From Actinoplanes philippinensis (lineage in GTDB: Bacteria > Actinomycetota > Actinomycetes > Mycobacteriales > Micromonosporaceae): 64,000 nucleotides of DNA. The stretch is taken from positions 1-64,000 of the forward strand of contig NZ_FONV01000014.1 in the NCBI RefSeq assembly GCF_900113015.1, given 5' to 3'. The notes under the pieces were generated by a model that made no database searches, was not told where the DNA came from, and saw only the letters and a list, made by a program, of their open reading frames with translations. Positions 16,985-25,855 of the stretch are shown one piece after another. Numbering within the stretch: the stretch's first letter is position 1; each line of letters opens with the position of its first letter. The position numbers and the translations under genes were made by a program.

Positions 16985-17338
16985 TCAGTCGAGCGCAGGC
17001 TCGTCGGCGGCGACCGCCTCGTCGACCGTGGGATAGGTGTGCAGCACCTCGACCAGGCCGCTCACCTCGAGGATGCGGAGCACCCCGCGCTGCGGCGCGG
17101 CCAGGCGGACGGTGCCGCCGGCGTCGTCGGTGCTGTTCTTCGCGCGGACGAAGACCGACAGGCCCGTCGAGTCGCAGAAGGACACCTCGGCCAGGTCGAA
17201 GACCAGGCGGGTCCGGCCCTTCTCCAGCAGGTCACTGATCTGATCCTGCAGCTGGGGGGCGGTTGCCATGTCAAGCTCACCAGCGACCGACACGACCACC
17301 ATGTCGTCACGCTGTTCCGTTTGTACCGTCAGGGACAT
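16985..17338 (-). CDS. STAS-domain anti-anti-sigma factor
   Basis: The 117-aa protein is an SpoIIAA/RsbV-type STAS domain: VVVSVAGELDMATAPQLQDQI, then LVFDLAEVSFCDSTGLSVFV, where DSTG holds the serine phosphorylated by a partner-switching kinase. ATG at 17338 follows GGAGG. It is divergent from rsbR with a 167-bp gap and is probably part of the same stress network, releasing a sigma factor by binding its anti-sigma kinase. The cognate kinase may be encoded nearby or elsewhere. Confidence 0.9.
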   Translation of the reverse strand: MSLTVQTEQRDDMVVVSVAGELDMATAPQLQDQISDLLEKGRTRLVFDLAEVSFCDSTGLSVFVRAKNSTDDAGGTVRLAAPQRGVLRILEVSGLVEVLHTYPTVDEAVAADEPALD

Positions 17339-17505
17339 TCGCCGACCTCCAGTTATTGCTGAACGGTACTCCACGTACCCCGGGGCGCGCAGAACGGGAC
17401 GCGCCTTTGACCCTCGGTCCGTTACTTGGCTTACAGCAACTATTGGACATGCTGATGGTAAAGTCCGGCCGTTGCGCAGGATCGCTGTAGTTGGGGGAGG
17501 CACTG

Positions 17506-18342
17506 ATGCCGCTCAGTCCGGACGAGGCGAGGCGCTTCGCCGCGCTGCTGGAAGGGCAGGCGGAGCAGCTGGCGAGCCGCTGGACCGAGCTGGTCGCCGC
17601 CGGCCTCCGTGGCCGGCTGAGCAGCGCCGAGCTCCGTCGACAGACCACCGACCTGCGGCGGGCCTTCCAGCAGGCGTTCGCCGGCGGGGCCACTGATCTC
17701 GGTCAGGATGCGGCCGCCGAGTTGCGTGCCCAGCTCACCGAGCTGTCCAGCGGCCGGGCGCGGCAGGGGTTCAGCGCCACCGAGACCGCCGTCAGCATCT
17801 ACGCGTTCAAGGACGTGACGCTGGAGGTGCTCGGAGACCAGAGTGATGCCGCCACCCTTCGGGACTACGTGGCCTTCTCGAGCTTCGTGGACCAGGCCGC
17901 GCTCTTCACCTTCGACAGCTACGTGCGGATCCGCGAGTCGATCATCGCGGACCAGGCCGAGCAGCTGCTCGAGCTCTCCACGCCGGTGGTCAAGCTCTGG
18001 GAGGGCGTCGTCGCCGTGCCGCTGGTCGGTACTCTGGACTCGGCACGTGCCCAGGTGGTCATGGAGCGCCTCCTGCAGACCCTGGTGGACACCGGCTCGC
18101 CGTACGCGATCATCGACATCACCGGTGTGCCAGCGGTCGACACCCAGGTCGCGCAGCACATCCTCAAGACCGTCGTGGCGGCCCGCCTGATGGGCGCCGA
18201 CTGCATCATCTCCGGCATCCGCCCGCAGATCGCGCAGACGATCGTCGCTCTCGGCATCGAGTTCGGCGACATCGCCACCAAGTCCTCGCTGGCCGACGCG
18301 TTGCGTTACGTGATCAGCCAGAACAAGCGGTCGGGACGCTGA
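17506..18342 (+). CDS. rsbR: RsbR-type stressosome scaffold with C-terminal STAS domain
   Basis: This 278-aa protein has an all-helical N-terminal sensor region (residues 1-150, RsbR/D N-terminal type) and a STAS domain (residues about 160-270: VVAVPLVGTLDSARAQVVMERL...AIIDITGVPAVDTQVAQHI). In Bacillus, RsbR and RsbS build the stressosome and are phosphorylated by RsbT. The DITGVPAVDT segment contains the expected phosphorylatable Thr. ATG at 17506 follows GGGGGAGG. It is the first gene of a tightly coupled operon. Confidence 0.9.
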   Translation: MPLSPDEARRFAALLEGQAEQLASRWTELVAAGLRGRLSSAELRRQTTDLRRAFQQAFAGGATDLGQDAAAELRAQLTELSSGRARQGFSATETAVSIYAFKDVTLEVLGDQSDAATLRDYVAFSSFVDQAALFTFDSYVRIRESIIADQAEQLLELSTPVVKLWEGVVAVPLVGTLDSARAQVVMERLLQTLVDTGSPYAIIDITGVPAVDTQVAQHILKTVVAARLMGADCIISGIRPQIAQTIVALGIEFGDIATKSSLADALRYVISQNKRSGR

Positions 18343-18343
18343 C

Positions 18344-18751
18344 GTGGAGCGGGTCCCGGTCCTGAAGATCGGTGACATCCTGCTGGTCTCCATCCAGATC
18401 GACATGGAGGACCAGGTCGCCCTGCAGCTGCAGGAGGACCTCGCCGAGCGGATCGTCGCGACCGGCGTGCACGGCGTGATCATCGACATCAGCGCGCTGG
18501 ACATCGTCGACTCGTTCGTCGGGCGTACGCTCGCGACCATCGCCTCGGTCTCCCGGGTGCTGGATGCCGAGACCGTCGTGGTCGGCATGCGCCCGGCGGT
18601 GGCGATCACACTGGTCGAGCTGGGGCTGTCGCTGCCGGGGATCCGGACGGCCCTCAACGTCGAGCTGGGCATCGCGATGCTCGGCAGCCGCGAGGACGAC
18701 GGCGAGCCCGAGGACGACGAGCCCGACCCGGTAGTGGTAACCGAATCGTGA
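18344..18751 (+). CDS. rsbS: RsbS-type stressosome STAS protein
   Basis: The 135-aa product is a single STAS domain (VPVLKIGDILLVSIQIDMED...VIIDISALDIVDSFVGRTLA) with Ser57 in the DSFVGR motif that RsbT phosphorylates in known systems. An acidic tail of about 15 residues (REDDGEPEDDEPDPV) follows the domain and is unusual for RsbS. The GTG start is 1 bp after the rsbR stop. Confidence 0.92.
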   Translation: MERVPVLKIGDILLVSIQIDMEDQVALQLQEDLAERIVATGVHGVIIDISALDIVDSFVGRTLATIASVSRVLDAETVVVGMRPAVAITLVELGLSLPGIRTALNVELGIAMLGSREDDGEPEDDEPDPVVVTES

Positions 18752-19152
18752 ACGACGAGAGCCAGCGCCTTCCGGTCGTGACCGACCAGGACGTCGTCCG
18801 GGTCCGGCAGCTGGTGCGTACCGTCGCGGTGGCCGTGAAGCTGTCTCTGGTGGACCAGACGAAACTCGTCACCGCGGCGAGTGAGCTGGCCCGCAACACG
18901 CTGGTCTACGGTGGTGGGGGCGAGGTCGAGGTGACCCGCGTCCACAACGAGCGGCGAGGCGGCATCCGGATCGTCTTCGCCGACCGTGGTCCCGGCATCG
19001 CCGATCTGGATCTGGCTCTCACCGACGGCTACACCACAGGTGGCGGCCTCGGGCTGGGGCTCAGCGGCGCACGACGGCTCGTCGACGAATTCGACATCGA
19101 CACCGAGCCGGGCAAAGGCACGACCATTACGATCGTCAAGTGGTGCCGATGA
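18748..19152 (+). CDS. rsbT: RsbT-type serine/threonine kinase
   Basis: A 134-aa GHKL-fold kinase which in the stressosome phosphorylates RsbR and RsbS and, when freed, activates a downstream phosphatase. The N-box SELARNTLVYGGGGEV with the ATP/Mg Asn, the G1 box FADRGPGIADL and G2 GGGLGLGLSGARRLVDEF are intact. Overlaps rsbS by 4 nt and the next gene by 4 nt. Confidence 0.93.
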   Translation: MNDESQRLPVVTDQDVVRVRQLVRTVAVAVKLSLVDQTKLVTAASELARNTLVYGGGGEVEVTRVHNERRGGIRIVFADRGPGIADLDLALTDGYTTGGGLGLGLSGARRLVDEFDIDTEPGKGTTITIVKWCR

Positions 19153-20180
19153 GCGGAGGCGCGGTGGCGTCCCTACCCGAAGGACTCCTGGACGGAGGGG
19201 TCTGGTTCCGGGTGGAGGAGCCGGGGACGGCCTCCGCCGTGCGCCGGGCCGCCGAACGCCTCGCGGCCAGCCTGGACATGCCCGAGCAGCGCATCGGCGA
19301 CCTCTCCATCGTCGCCGCCGAAGCCGCCGGCAACCTGGTCAAACACGCGGCCCAGGGCACGATCCTGGTGCGGGTGATCCGGGCCGCCGACGAGGCCGGG
19401 GTCGAGCTCATCGCGATCGACAGCGGGCCCGGCATGATCGACGTCCAGCGGTCCATCGGTGACGGGCACTCCACTGCCGGGACGCTCGGCATCGGGCTCG
19501 GCGCCATCCTGCGGCAGGCCAGCCGGTGGGATCTGCACTCGGTGCCCGGCAAGGGGACCGTGCTGAGCGTGCAGGTGTGGCCCGGCGCGGCGCCGAATCC
19601 GGGCTGGGCGGCGGGCCTGACTCGTCCGTTGAACGGCGAGACGGCCAGCGGCGACGCCTACGCGGTCCGCGAGATCGACGGCCGCCGGCAGCTTCTGCTC
19701 AGTGACGGGCTCGGTCACGGCGGCCTGGCCGCGGCGGCGTCCCACGAGGCGGTGCGCGGGTTCCACCAGGCGCCGGCGGTCCGGCCCGCTCAGATGGTGG
19801 AGGTGTTGCACCGCATGCTCGGGCACACCCGCGGCGCCGCACTCGCCGTCGCCGAGCTGGACGCCGAGGCCGGGGTGGTCCGCTATGCGGGTCTCGGCAA
19901 CATCTCCGGCACCGTGCTCGCCCCGGACGGCGGGCGGCGCGGCATGGTCTCCATGCCCGGCATCGCGGGGCACCAGCGACGACAGGTGCGGGAGTACGAC
20001 TACCCGCTCGCACCCGGCGCGATCGTGGTGATGCACACCGACGGGCTGGTCGACAGGTGGAACCTCGCCGACTATCCGGGCCTGGTCACCCGTACGCCCG
20101 AGGTGATCGCTGCCACCCTGCTGCGGGACGCCGGAACCCGCCGGGACGACGCCGGTGTGCTGGTGGCGCGGGTCTCATGA
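19149..20180 (+). CDS. RsbX-like protein: GHKL ATPase fused to PP2C-type phosphatase domain
   Basis: The 343-aa product has an N-terminal anti-sigma-type ATP-binding domain (residues 10-140: VAAEAAGNLVKHAAQG with N-box Asn, DSGPGMIDVQ, GTLGIGLGAI) and a C-terminal RsbX/SpoIIE-like phosphatase domain (residues 155-340: SGDAYAVREIDGRRQLLLSDGLGHG). In Bacillus RsbX dephosphorylates RsbR and RsbS to reset the stressosome. The kinase-phosphatase fusion could both read and reset the switch. ATG overlaps the rsbT stop. Confidence 0.88.
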   Translation: MSGGAVASLPEGLLDGGVWFRVEEPGTASAVRRAAERLAASLDMPEQRIGDLSIVAAEAAGNLVKHAAQGTILVRVIRAADEAGVELIAIDSGPGMIDVQRSIGDGHSTAGTLGIGLGAILRQASRWDLHSVPGKGTVLSVQVWPGAAPNPGWAAGLTRPLNGETASGDAYAVREIDGRRQLLLSDGLGHGGLAAAASHEAVRGFHQAPAVRPAQMVEVLHRMLGHTRGAALAVAELDAEAGVVRYAGLGNISGTVLAPDGGRRGMVSMPGIAGHQRRQVREYDYPLAPGAIVVMHTDGLVDRWNLADYPGLVTRTPEVIAATLLRDAGTRRDDAGVLVARVS

Positions 20181-21520
20181 CCGCCGAGCCGCTGATGCGC
20201 ATGCGCCTGCGGGTCGAGCAGGACATCTTCGTGGTGAGGCAGCTCGGCCGCGAGGTGGCCCGGACGGTCGGTCTGGAGTCACAGGACCAGACCAGGATGG
20301 CGACGGCGCTCAGCGAGGTGGGCCGGGTCCTGCTGAGCCTCGGACGGCCCGCCGAGGTGACGTTCACCGTCGAAGCGATCGGGGTACCTACTCTCCACGT
20401 AGCCATGACGCATCCGGCGCGCGGGGAGGAGTCCCGCCTTGCCGGACAGTTACAGCAGGTCGGCCGCCTGGTCGACACGATGGAGGTCGACAATGGTGAA
20501 TCCGGAACGGTCGTCCGGATGGCCCGGCGGTTGCCGGCGGGCGCCCCGCGGCTGACCCCCGAACGGATGGACGAGATCCACGCCGAGTTGGCGCGGCACG
20601 TACCGGGCACCCCGCTGGACGAGCTGGCGGTGCAGAATCAGCAGCTCATCTCCGCCCTCGACGAGGTGCGCGCGCAGCGTGACGACCTGGCCCGGCTCAA
20701 CGCCGAACTCGAGGAGACCAACCGCGGCGTGATGGCCCTCTACAACCAGCTCTCCCAGGAGCTGGAGGAGACCAACCGTGGCGTGGTCGCTCTCTACGCC
20801 GAGCTCGACGAGAAATCTGCACAGCTCGCGGCGGCCAGCGAGGCGAAAAGCCGGTTCCTGGCCAACGTCAGCCACGAGCTGCGGGCCCCGGTCACCGCGA
20901 TCATCGGCCTCGGCCGGCTGCTCACCGACTCCGGCTCCGACGAGCTCACCACCGAGCAGCGCCGCCAGGTCGACCTGATCCGCGGCTCGGCCACCGACCT
21001 GCTGACCCTGGTCAACGGCCTGCTCGACCTGGCCAAGGCGGAGGCTGGCCGGATCGAGCCGACGTGGTCCGAGGTGGATCTGAAAGCGGTCTTCGGTCAA
21101 CTGCGCGGCACCCTGCGCCCGCTCGCCACCCGGCCCGAGGTCGATTTCACGGTGGAGGAGCCGGGCCTGCCCACCCTGCGCTCCGACGAGGTGCTGCTCG
21201 CCCAGGTGCTGCGCAACCTCCTCACCAACGCGCTGAAGTTCACCGAGGCCGGCTCGGTCCGGCTCAGCGTGCGCCGGATCGACGACGATGCCGAGTTCGT
21301 CGTCGCCGACACCGGTTACGGCATCCCGCCGGAGCTGCAGGAACGCATCTTCGAGGAGTTTTACCAGGTGCCGGGGAGCAAACCGGTCAGCGGCAAGGGC
21401 ACCGGCCTGGGCCTGCCATACGCCCGGCGGCTCGCCGGGATCCTCGGTGGCGCCCTGCGGGTCGACTCCACCCCCGGCGAGGGCAGCACCTTCACCCTCC
21501 GGCTCCCGCTCGCGTCATGA
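20177..21520 (+). CDS. Histidine kinase with degenerate RsbT-like N-terminal domain
   Basis: In this 447-aa soluble kinase residues 6-125 resemble RsbT of the same operon but the N-box Asn is lost (SEVGRVLLSLG against SELARNTLVYG) and no G1 box is visible, so this domain should not bind ATP normally. A coiled coil with a repeated LEETNRGV(M/V)ALY element (about 180-215) links to HisKA (phospho-acceptor His233 in SHELRAPV) and a HATPase domain (NLLTNALKFTEAG, DTGYGIPPEL, GTGLGLPYA). It has no transmembrane segment. The ATG overlaps the preceding stop. It probably signals to the response regulator encoded next. Confidence 0.88.
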   Translation: MTAEPLMRMRLRVEQDIFVVRQLGREVARTVGLESQDQTRMATALSEVGRVLLSLGRPAEVTFTVEAIGVPTLHVAMTHPARGEESRLAGQLQQVGRLVDTMEVDNGESGTVVRMARRLPAGAPRLTPERMDEIHAELARHVPGTPLDELAVQNQQLISALDEVRAQRDDLARLNAELEETNRGVMALYNQLSQELEETNRGVVALYAELDEKSAQLAAASEAKSRFLANVSHELRAPVTAIIGLGRLLTDSGSDELTTEQRRQVDLIRGSATDLLTLVNGLLDLAKAEAGRIEPTWSEVDLKAVFGQLRGTLRPLATRPEVDFTVEEPGLPTLRSDEVLLAQVLRNLLTNALKFTEAGSVRLSVRRIDDDAEFVVADTGYGIPPELQERIFEEFYQVPGSKPVSGKGTGLGLPYARRLAGILGGALRVDSTPGEGSTFTLRLPLAS

Positions 21521-23049
21521 CACCCGCCACCGTCCTCGTCGTAGACGACAGCGCGACCAAGCGATACCTGCTGGTCAACTGGCTCAGCCGGGCCGGTTTC
21601 ACAGTGCACGAGGCGGAGACCGGCGGAGCAGCGCTGACCCGGCTCCTGGAAGGAGAATTCGACCTCGTCGTCCTCGACGTGAAACTGCCGGACATGAGCG
21701 GTTTCGACGTCTGTGAGACGATCAAGAGCGATTCGCGGTACGGCGTACTCCCCGTGATCCACGTGTCGGCACACGCCGTCGACGTGGTCGACCGCACCCA
21801 GGGGCTGAACCGGGGCGCCGACGCCTACCTCGTCGAGCCGATCGAGCCGGACGAGCTGATCGCCACCGCCCAGGCCGTGCTCCGCTATTACCGCGCCCGG
21901 CAACGCGCCGAACTGCTCGCCGAGCGGATGGTGCGGCTGGCCGAGACCACCCTGGCGATCAACTCGGCGCCCACGCTGCCGGCCCTGCTCGCGGCCGCCG
22001 CCGAGGGAGCGGTCGACATCTTCGGCGGACCGGTCGCGGTGGTCGCCGAGACATCCGAGGGCGAGAGCCTCACGGCGACCGGCAAACCCTCGACGGTACG
22101 CCGATGGGCCGTCCCCGGGCATCGGGTGGCCGTCGGATCGCTCGTGCGCAGCGACGAGCCGGCCGACTGGGACGTCGTCGACTGGCCGGCCGGCGAGACC
22201 GTCGCCGTCGCCGCGGCCCGTCTGCGCGCCGACCGGCCACCCGTTTACGTCGCCGTGCCCGGCAGCTCGCAGACCCCTGGTTTCCCCGTGCTCCGGCAAC
22301 TCTCCCAAGCGGTCGCCGCGGCCGTGGAGGCGCAGCGATCCTTCGACGAGGAACACCGGATCGCGGTCACCCTCCAGCGCAGCCTGCTCCAGTCGCGCCT
22401 GCCCGAGGTGCCCGGTGTCGACCTGGCCTTCCTTTACGAGCCGGCCAGCGCGCAGACCGAGGTGGGCGGCGACTTCTACGAGCTCACGATGCTCGACGAC
22501 CGGCTGCTCGTCGCGATCGGGGACGTGGCGGGGCACTCGCTGCACGCCGCCACGGTGATGGCCGAGATCCGGCACGCCGTCCGTGCTTACGCCGTCGAGG
22601 GGCACTCGCCCGGCGCGGTGCTCGAACTGGTCAACCGATTCATGCGGACGGTGCTGCCCACCGAGTCGGCCACGCTCTGCCTGCTCACCCTGGAACCGGC
22701 CACCGGCCGGATCCGGATGGCCAGCGCCGGGCACCCGCCGCCACTCGTGCACGCCGACGGGGAGGTGCGCTACCTCGCCCCGCGCGGAGCGCTGCTCGGC
22801 ATCGCCGCGCCCCGCCGCGCCGAACTCGAATACACCCTGCCGCCGGGCGGCACCCTGGTGCTTTACACCGACGGCCTGATCGAGCGCCGGGACGCCGACC
22901 TCGACCAAGGGCTGAACGCGCTCGCGGCCGGCGCCGCCCACATCGAGGACGATCTCGACGCCTTCTGCCGGCGCCTGCACACCCAGCTCACCGGCGCCCG
23001 GGAACAGGCCGACGACATCGCCGTCGTCGCGCTGCGCCGCTCGGTCTGA
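21517..23049 (+). CDS. Response regulator with GAF-like region and PP2C (RsbU/SpoIIE) phosphatase output
   Basis: The 510-aa protein starts with a receiver domain (VLVVDDSATKRYLL, phospho-acceptor Asp54 in LDVKLPD), continues with a GAF-like segment (about 130-270) and ends with a SpoIIE-type PP2C domain (AQTEVGGDFYELTMLDDRLL, IGDVAGHSLHAATVM, LYTDGLIERRDADLDQG). Such proteins dephosphorylate STAS proteins in response to phosphorelay. It completes the operon, coupling two-component and partner-switching control. The ATG overlaps the kinase stop by 4 nt. Confidence 0.92.
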   Translation: MTPATVLVVDDSATKRYLLVNWLSRAGFTVHEAETGGAALTRLLEGEFDLVVLDVKLPDMSGFDVCETIKSDSRYGVLPVIHVSAHAVDVVDRTQGLNRGADAYLVEPIEPDELIATAQAVLRYYRARQRAELLAERMVRLAETTLAINSAPTLPALLAAAAEGAVDIFGGPVAVVAETSEGESLTATGKPSTVRRWAVPGHRVAVGSLVRSDEPADWDVVDWPAGETVAVAAARLRADRPPVYVAVPGSSQTPGFPVLRQLSQAVAAAVEAQRSFDEEHRIAVTLQRSLLQSRLPEVPGVDLAFLYEPASAQTEVGGDFYELTMLDDRLLVAIGDVAGHSLHAATVMAEIRHAVRAYAVEGHSPGAVLELVNRFMRTVLPTESATLCLLTLEPATGRIRMASAGHPPPLVHADGEVRYLAPRGALLGIAAPRRAELEYTLPPGGTLVLYTDGLIERRDADLDQGLNALAAGAAHIEDDLDAFCRRLHTQLTGAREQADDIAVVALRRSV

Positions 23050-23085
23050 CATCGAATCCTCCCCGCGGTGGTGGCTTGACGGCGG

Positions 23086-23104
23086 CTATTCACTGAGTGA
23101 ATAG
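23086..23104. promoter_or_regulatory. Palindromic operator in the padR promoter
   Basis: CTATTCAC-TGA-GTGAATAG is a perfect 19-bp dyad 8 bp before the padR start. A TTGACG hexamer at 23076-23081 is a good -35 element, so the dyad lies between it and the transcription start. Autorepression by PadR, typical of the family, is the obvious reading. Confidence 0.7.
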
Positions 23105-23112
23105 TAGCGCCC

Positions 23113-23649
23113 ATGTCCACGGCGCATGTGCTCCTGGGGTTGCTCGCCGGGGGCCCGCGACACGGTTACGACCTCAAGCGGGCCCACGACGAGCGGCTGC
23201 CACAGGCCAAACCATTGGCGTATGGCCAGGTCTACTCCACGCTCGGGCGGCTGGAGCGGGACGGGTTCGTCGAGCAGTCCGGGCAGGAGCAGGAGGGCGG
23301 CCCGGAGCGTACGGCGTACACGCTGACCGACTCCGGCCGGGAGCGGCTCGCGCAATGGCTCACCGAGATCGAGCCGCCCGCTCCCTATGTGACGAGCACC
23401 CTCTTCGCCAAGGTGGTGGTCGCCCTGCTCGCCGCCGACGCCGACCGGGCCCGGGACTATCTGGCCGCCCAACGATCCGCCCACATGACCCGGCTGCGCG
23501 AGCTGACCGCCGTCAAGTCCGCGCCGGGCGCCACCGTCGGCGACGTGGTCGCCGCCGACTACGCCATCGGCCACCTCGACGCCGACCTGCGCTGGTTGCA
23601 GACCACGCTGGCCCGCGTCGCCGACCTACAGAAGGAAGTGACCGCGTGA
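23113..23649 (+). CDS. PadR-family transcriptional regulator
   Basis: A 178-aa repressor with the PadR winged helix (AHVLLGLLAGGPRHGYDLKRAHDERLP...GQVYSTLGRLERDGFVEQ) and a Vir_act-like C-terminal dimerisation helix region. It begins the operon with an ABC exporter whose GTG start overlaps its stop region. In this arrangement PadR commonly represses the exporter until an inducer, often the exported drug or peptide, binds. Confidence 0.92.
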   Translation: MSTAHVLLGLLAGGPRHGYDLKRAHDERLPQAKPLAYGQVYSTLGRLERDGFVEQSGQEQEGGPERTAYTLTDSGRERLAQWLTEIEPPAPYVTSTLFAKVVVALLAADADRARDYLAAQRSAHMTRLRELTAVKSAPGATVGDVVAADYAIGHLDADLRWLQTTLARVADLQKEVTA

Positions 23650-24335
23650 CCGCTCCGCTGCTGACCGGGACAGGAATCACCAAGGACTACGGCGCCACCC
23701 CAGCGCTGCGCGGCGTCGACCTCAGCGTCGCCGAGGGCGAGATCGTGGCGGTCACCGGCCCGAGCGGCTGCGGCAAGTCCACCCTTCTGCACTGCCTGGC
23801 CGGGATCCTCCGGGCCGACCACGGCTCGGTGGTCTTCCGCGATCAGAACATCGGGATGTGGTCCGAGGCGGCGCGGTCCCGGCTGCGGCGCAGCGAGTTC
23901 GGGGTGCTGTTCCAGTTCGGGCAGATGGTGCCCGAGCTGACGGCCGCCGAAAATGTCGCCCTGCCGTTGCTTCTCGCCGGTTCGGGGCGGCGAGAAGCAC
24001 GGGAGGCGGCGCTCGCCTGGCTCGACCGGTTCGGGGTCGCCGACGTCGCGGACCAGATGCCCGGTGCGATGTCCGGCGGGCAACAGCAGCGCTGCGCGGT
24101 GGCCCGGGCCATGGTGACGCGGCCCCGGGTGCTCTTCGCCGACGAGCCCACCGGCGCGCTCGACCAGCTCAACGGCGAGCAGGTGATGCAGGCGATCGTC
24201 CGGGCGGTGCGCGAGGAGGGCACGGCGGTGGTGCTCGTCACCCATGAGGCGCCGGTCGCGGCGTATGCGGATCGGGAGATCGTGCTGCGTGACGGTGCCG
24301 TCGACCCGACCGGCCTCGGCGTGGGCGCGCCGTGA
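23646..24335 (+). CDS. MacB/LolD-type ABC transporter ATP-binding protein
   Basis: The 229-aa ATPase has Walker A GPSGCGKST, Q-loop FGVLFQFGQMVPELTAAENV, signature MSGGQQQRCAVARAM, Walker B RVLFADEPTGALD and the H-loop VTHEAPVAA. GTG at 23646 overlaps padR by 4 nt. It powers the two FtsX-like permeases encoded directly downstream. Confidence 0.95.
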   Translation: MTAPLLTGTGITKDYGATPALRGVDLSVAEGEIVAVTGPSGCGKSTLLHCLAGILRADHGSVVFRDQNIGMWSEAARSRLRRSEFGVLFQFGQMVPELTAAENVALPLLLAGSGRREAREAALAWLDRFGVADVADQMPGAMSGGQQQRCAVARAMVTRPRVLFADEPTGALDQLNGEQVMQAIVRAVREEGTAVVLVTHEAPVAAYADREIVLRDGAVDPTGLGVGAP

Positions 24336-25855
24336 GAGCGGCCACCCTCATCCGGCTCAGCACCGCCGGAAACAGGACGGACACGTTACGGACGGTGCTC
24401 ACGGCGATCAGCGCGGCCCTCGCCACCACCGCGATGCTGGCAGCCGCCACGGTCGCCGCCATCCGGGGCGGGGAGCCGGTGGACCAGCCGGACGGGAGCA
24501 ACTGGCTCGCGCCCGGTGCGGAGCACTACACCAGCCCGCTGCTGCGTGAGCCCGGTCTGCGTCTCGGCGTGATCTTCGGGTTGCTGCTGCTCACCCTGCC
24601 GGTGCTGGCTCTGGCCGGGCAGTGCATCCGGCTCGGTGCGCCGGCCCGTGACCGGCGCCTGGCCGCCATCCGGCTGGCCGGCGCCACACCCGGGCAGGCC
24701 GTCCTGATCGCCGTCGCCGAGACGATCGCCGCGAGCATCCTCGGTTCCGCCGCGGGCTTCGGCCTCTACCTGGCCGTCCGGCAGGCCCTGCATGCGCCCG
24801 GCCCGGACGGGCGGCTGAGGCTGCCCACCGACATGTTCCCCACGCCGATGTCACTGGCGGTGGCTGTCGTGGCGGTGCCGGTTCTGAGCGGCCTGATCGG
24901 GTTGCTCCTGATGCGCGGCGTGGCGGTCACTCCGCTCGGGGTGGTGCGCCGGCAGCGCAGACACGGGCCCCGCCCCTGGCCCGGGCTCGCCATCGCGGTC
25001 GGCATCGTCCTGTTCAACGTGCCGGTCTGGCTGTCCGAGCGGATGGTGCTGTCCAGCTACGTCTTCGGGGCGTTGATGCTGCTCGGCACGGTGCTGGTGA
25101 TGATCGGCGTGGTGGTCGGCACCGGGTGGATCTCGTACACGGCCGGCCGGCTGCTGCACCGCTTCGGGCGCGGACCGGTCACCCTACTGGCCGGTCGCCG
25201 GATGATGGCCGACCCGTGGAACGGGAGCCGCACCCTCGGCGCGCTGCTCGGCGCCGCCGTGATCGGCGGCGCGGCCATGGGCTACCACGCCCTCTTCGTG
25301 AGCCAGGGCCGCGCGGAGGATCAGTTCGGCGTCCTGATCGGGATGCCGGCCGACCCGGAGCACGCCGCCTTCTATGTGAACAGTGCCCGGCTCGTGCTGG
25401 TCGCGGTCGGTGTCGGCGTGGCCGTCTCGGCGGCGGGCATGCTGGTGGCGCTGGCCGAGAGCGTGGTCGCCCGGCGGCGCACCAACGCCGCACTGACCGC
25501 TGCCGGCACACCCGGCCGGGCCCTCGCCGGGACGCTGCTGTGGCAGACCCTGGCGCCGCTCGTCCCCGCGCTCGGCCTCGCCGTCGTCTCCGGGCTGGTC
25601 CTGGTCCGGTCGATCTACCACGAGGTCACGGTGGGCGGAGGAACCACCGAGACCTGCACCGACCCGGCGGCCGACCTGGAGACCTGCGCCCGGACCGTCG
25701 TGACCGACCCGGTCGTGACCCTGCCCGTGCCGGTGCCGTGGGAGCAGTTGGCGCTGCTCACCGGCGGGACCATCCTCGCCATGACGGTGGTGGCCGGGAT
25801 CGGGATGCTGGTGCTCCGCAGCAGCACCGACCTCGAAGAGATCCGTGCCGCATGA
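24332..25855 (+). CDS. FtsX-like ABC permease, first of two
   Basis: The 507-aa permease has about ten hydrophobic helices. Paired FtsX-type blocks contain LAGQCIRLGAPARDRRLAAIRLAGATPGQ near residue 100 and a second block after residue 350. A large extracytoplasmic loop contains two Cys (TCTDPAADLETC), which could form a disulfide. It ends in DLEEIRAA, nearly the same as its neighbour's end. The GTG overlaps the ATPase stop. Confidence 0.9.
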   Translation: MRAATLIRLSTAGNRTDTLRTVLTAISAALATTAMLAAATVAAIRGGEPVDQPDGSNWLAPGAEHYTSPLLREPGLRLGVIFGLLLLTLPVLALAGQCIRLGAPARDRRLAAIRLAGATPGQAVLIAVAETIAASILGSAAGFGLYLAVRQALHAPGPDGRLRLPTDMFPTPMSLAVAVVAVPVLSGLIGLLLMRGVAVTPLGVVRRQRRHGPRPWPGLAIAVGIVLFNVPVWLSERMVLSSYVFGALMLLGTVLVMIGVVVGTGWISYTAGRLLHRFGRGPVTLLAGRRMMADPWNGSRTLGALLGAAVIGGAAMGYHALFVSQGRAEDQFGVLIGMPADPEHAAFYVNSARLVLVAVGVGVAVSAAGMLVALAESVVARRRTNAALTAAGTPGRALAGTLLWQTLAPLVPALGLAVVSGLVLVRSIYHEVTVGGGTTETCTDPAADLETCARTVVTDPVVTLPVPVPWEQLALLTGGTILAMTVVAGIGMLVLRSSTDLEEIRAA

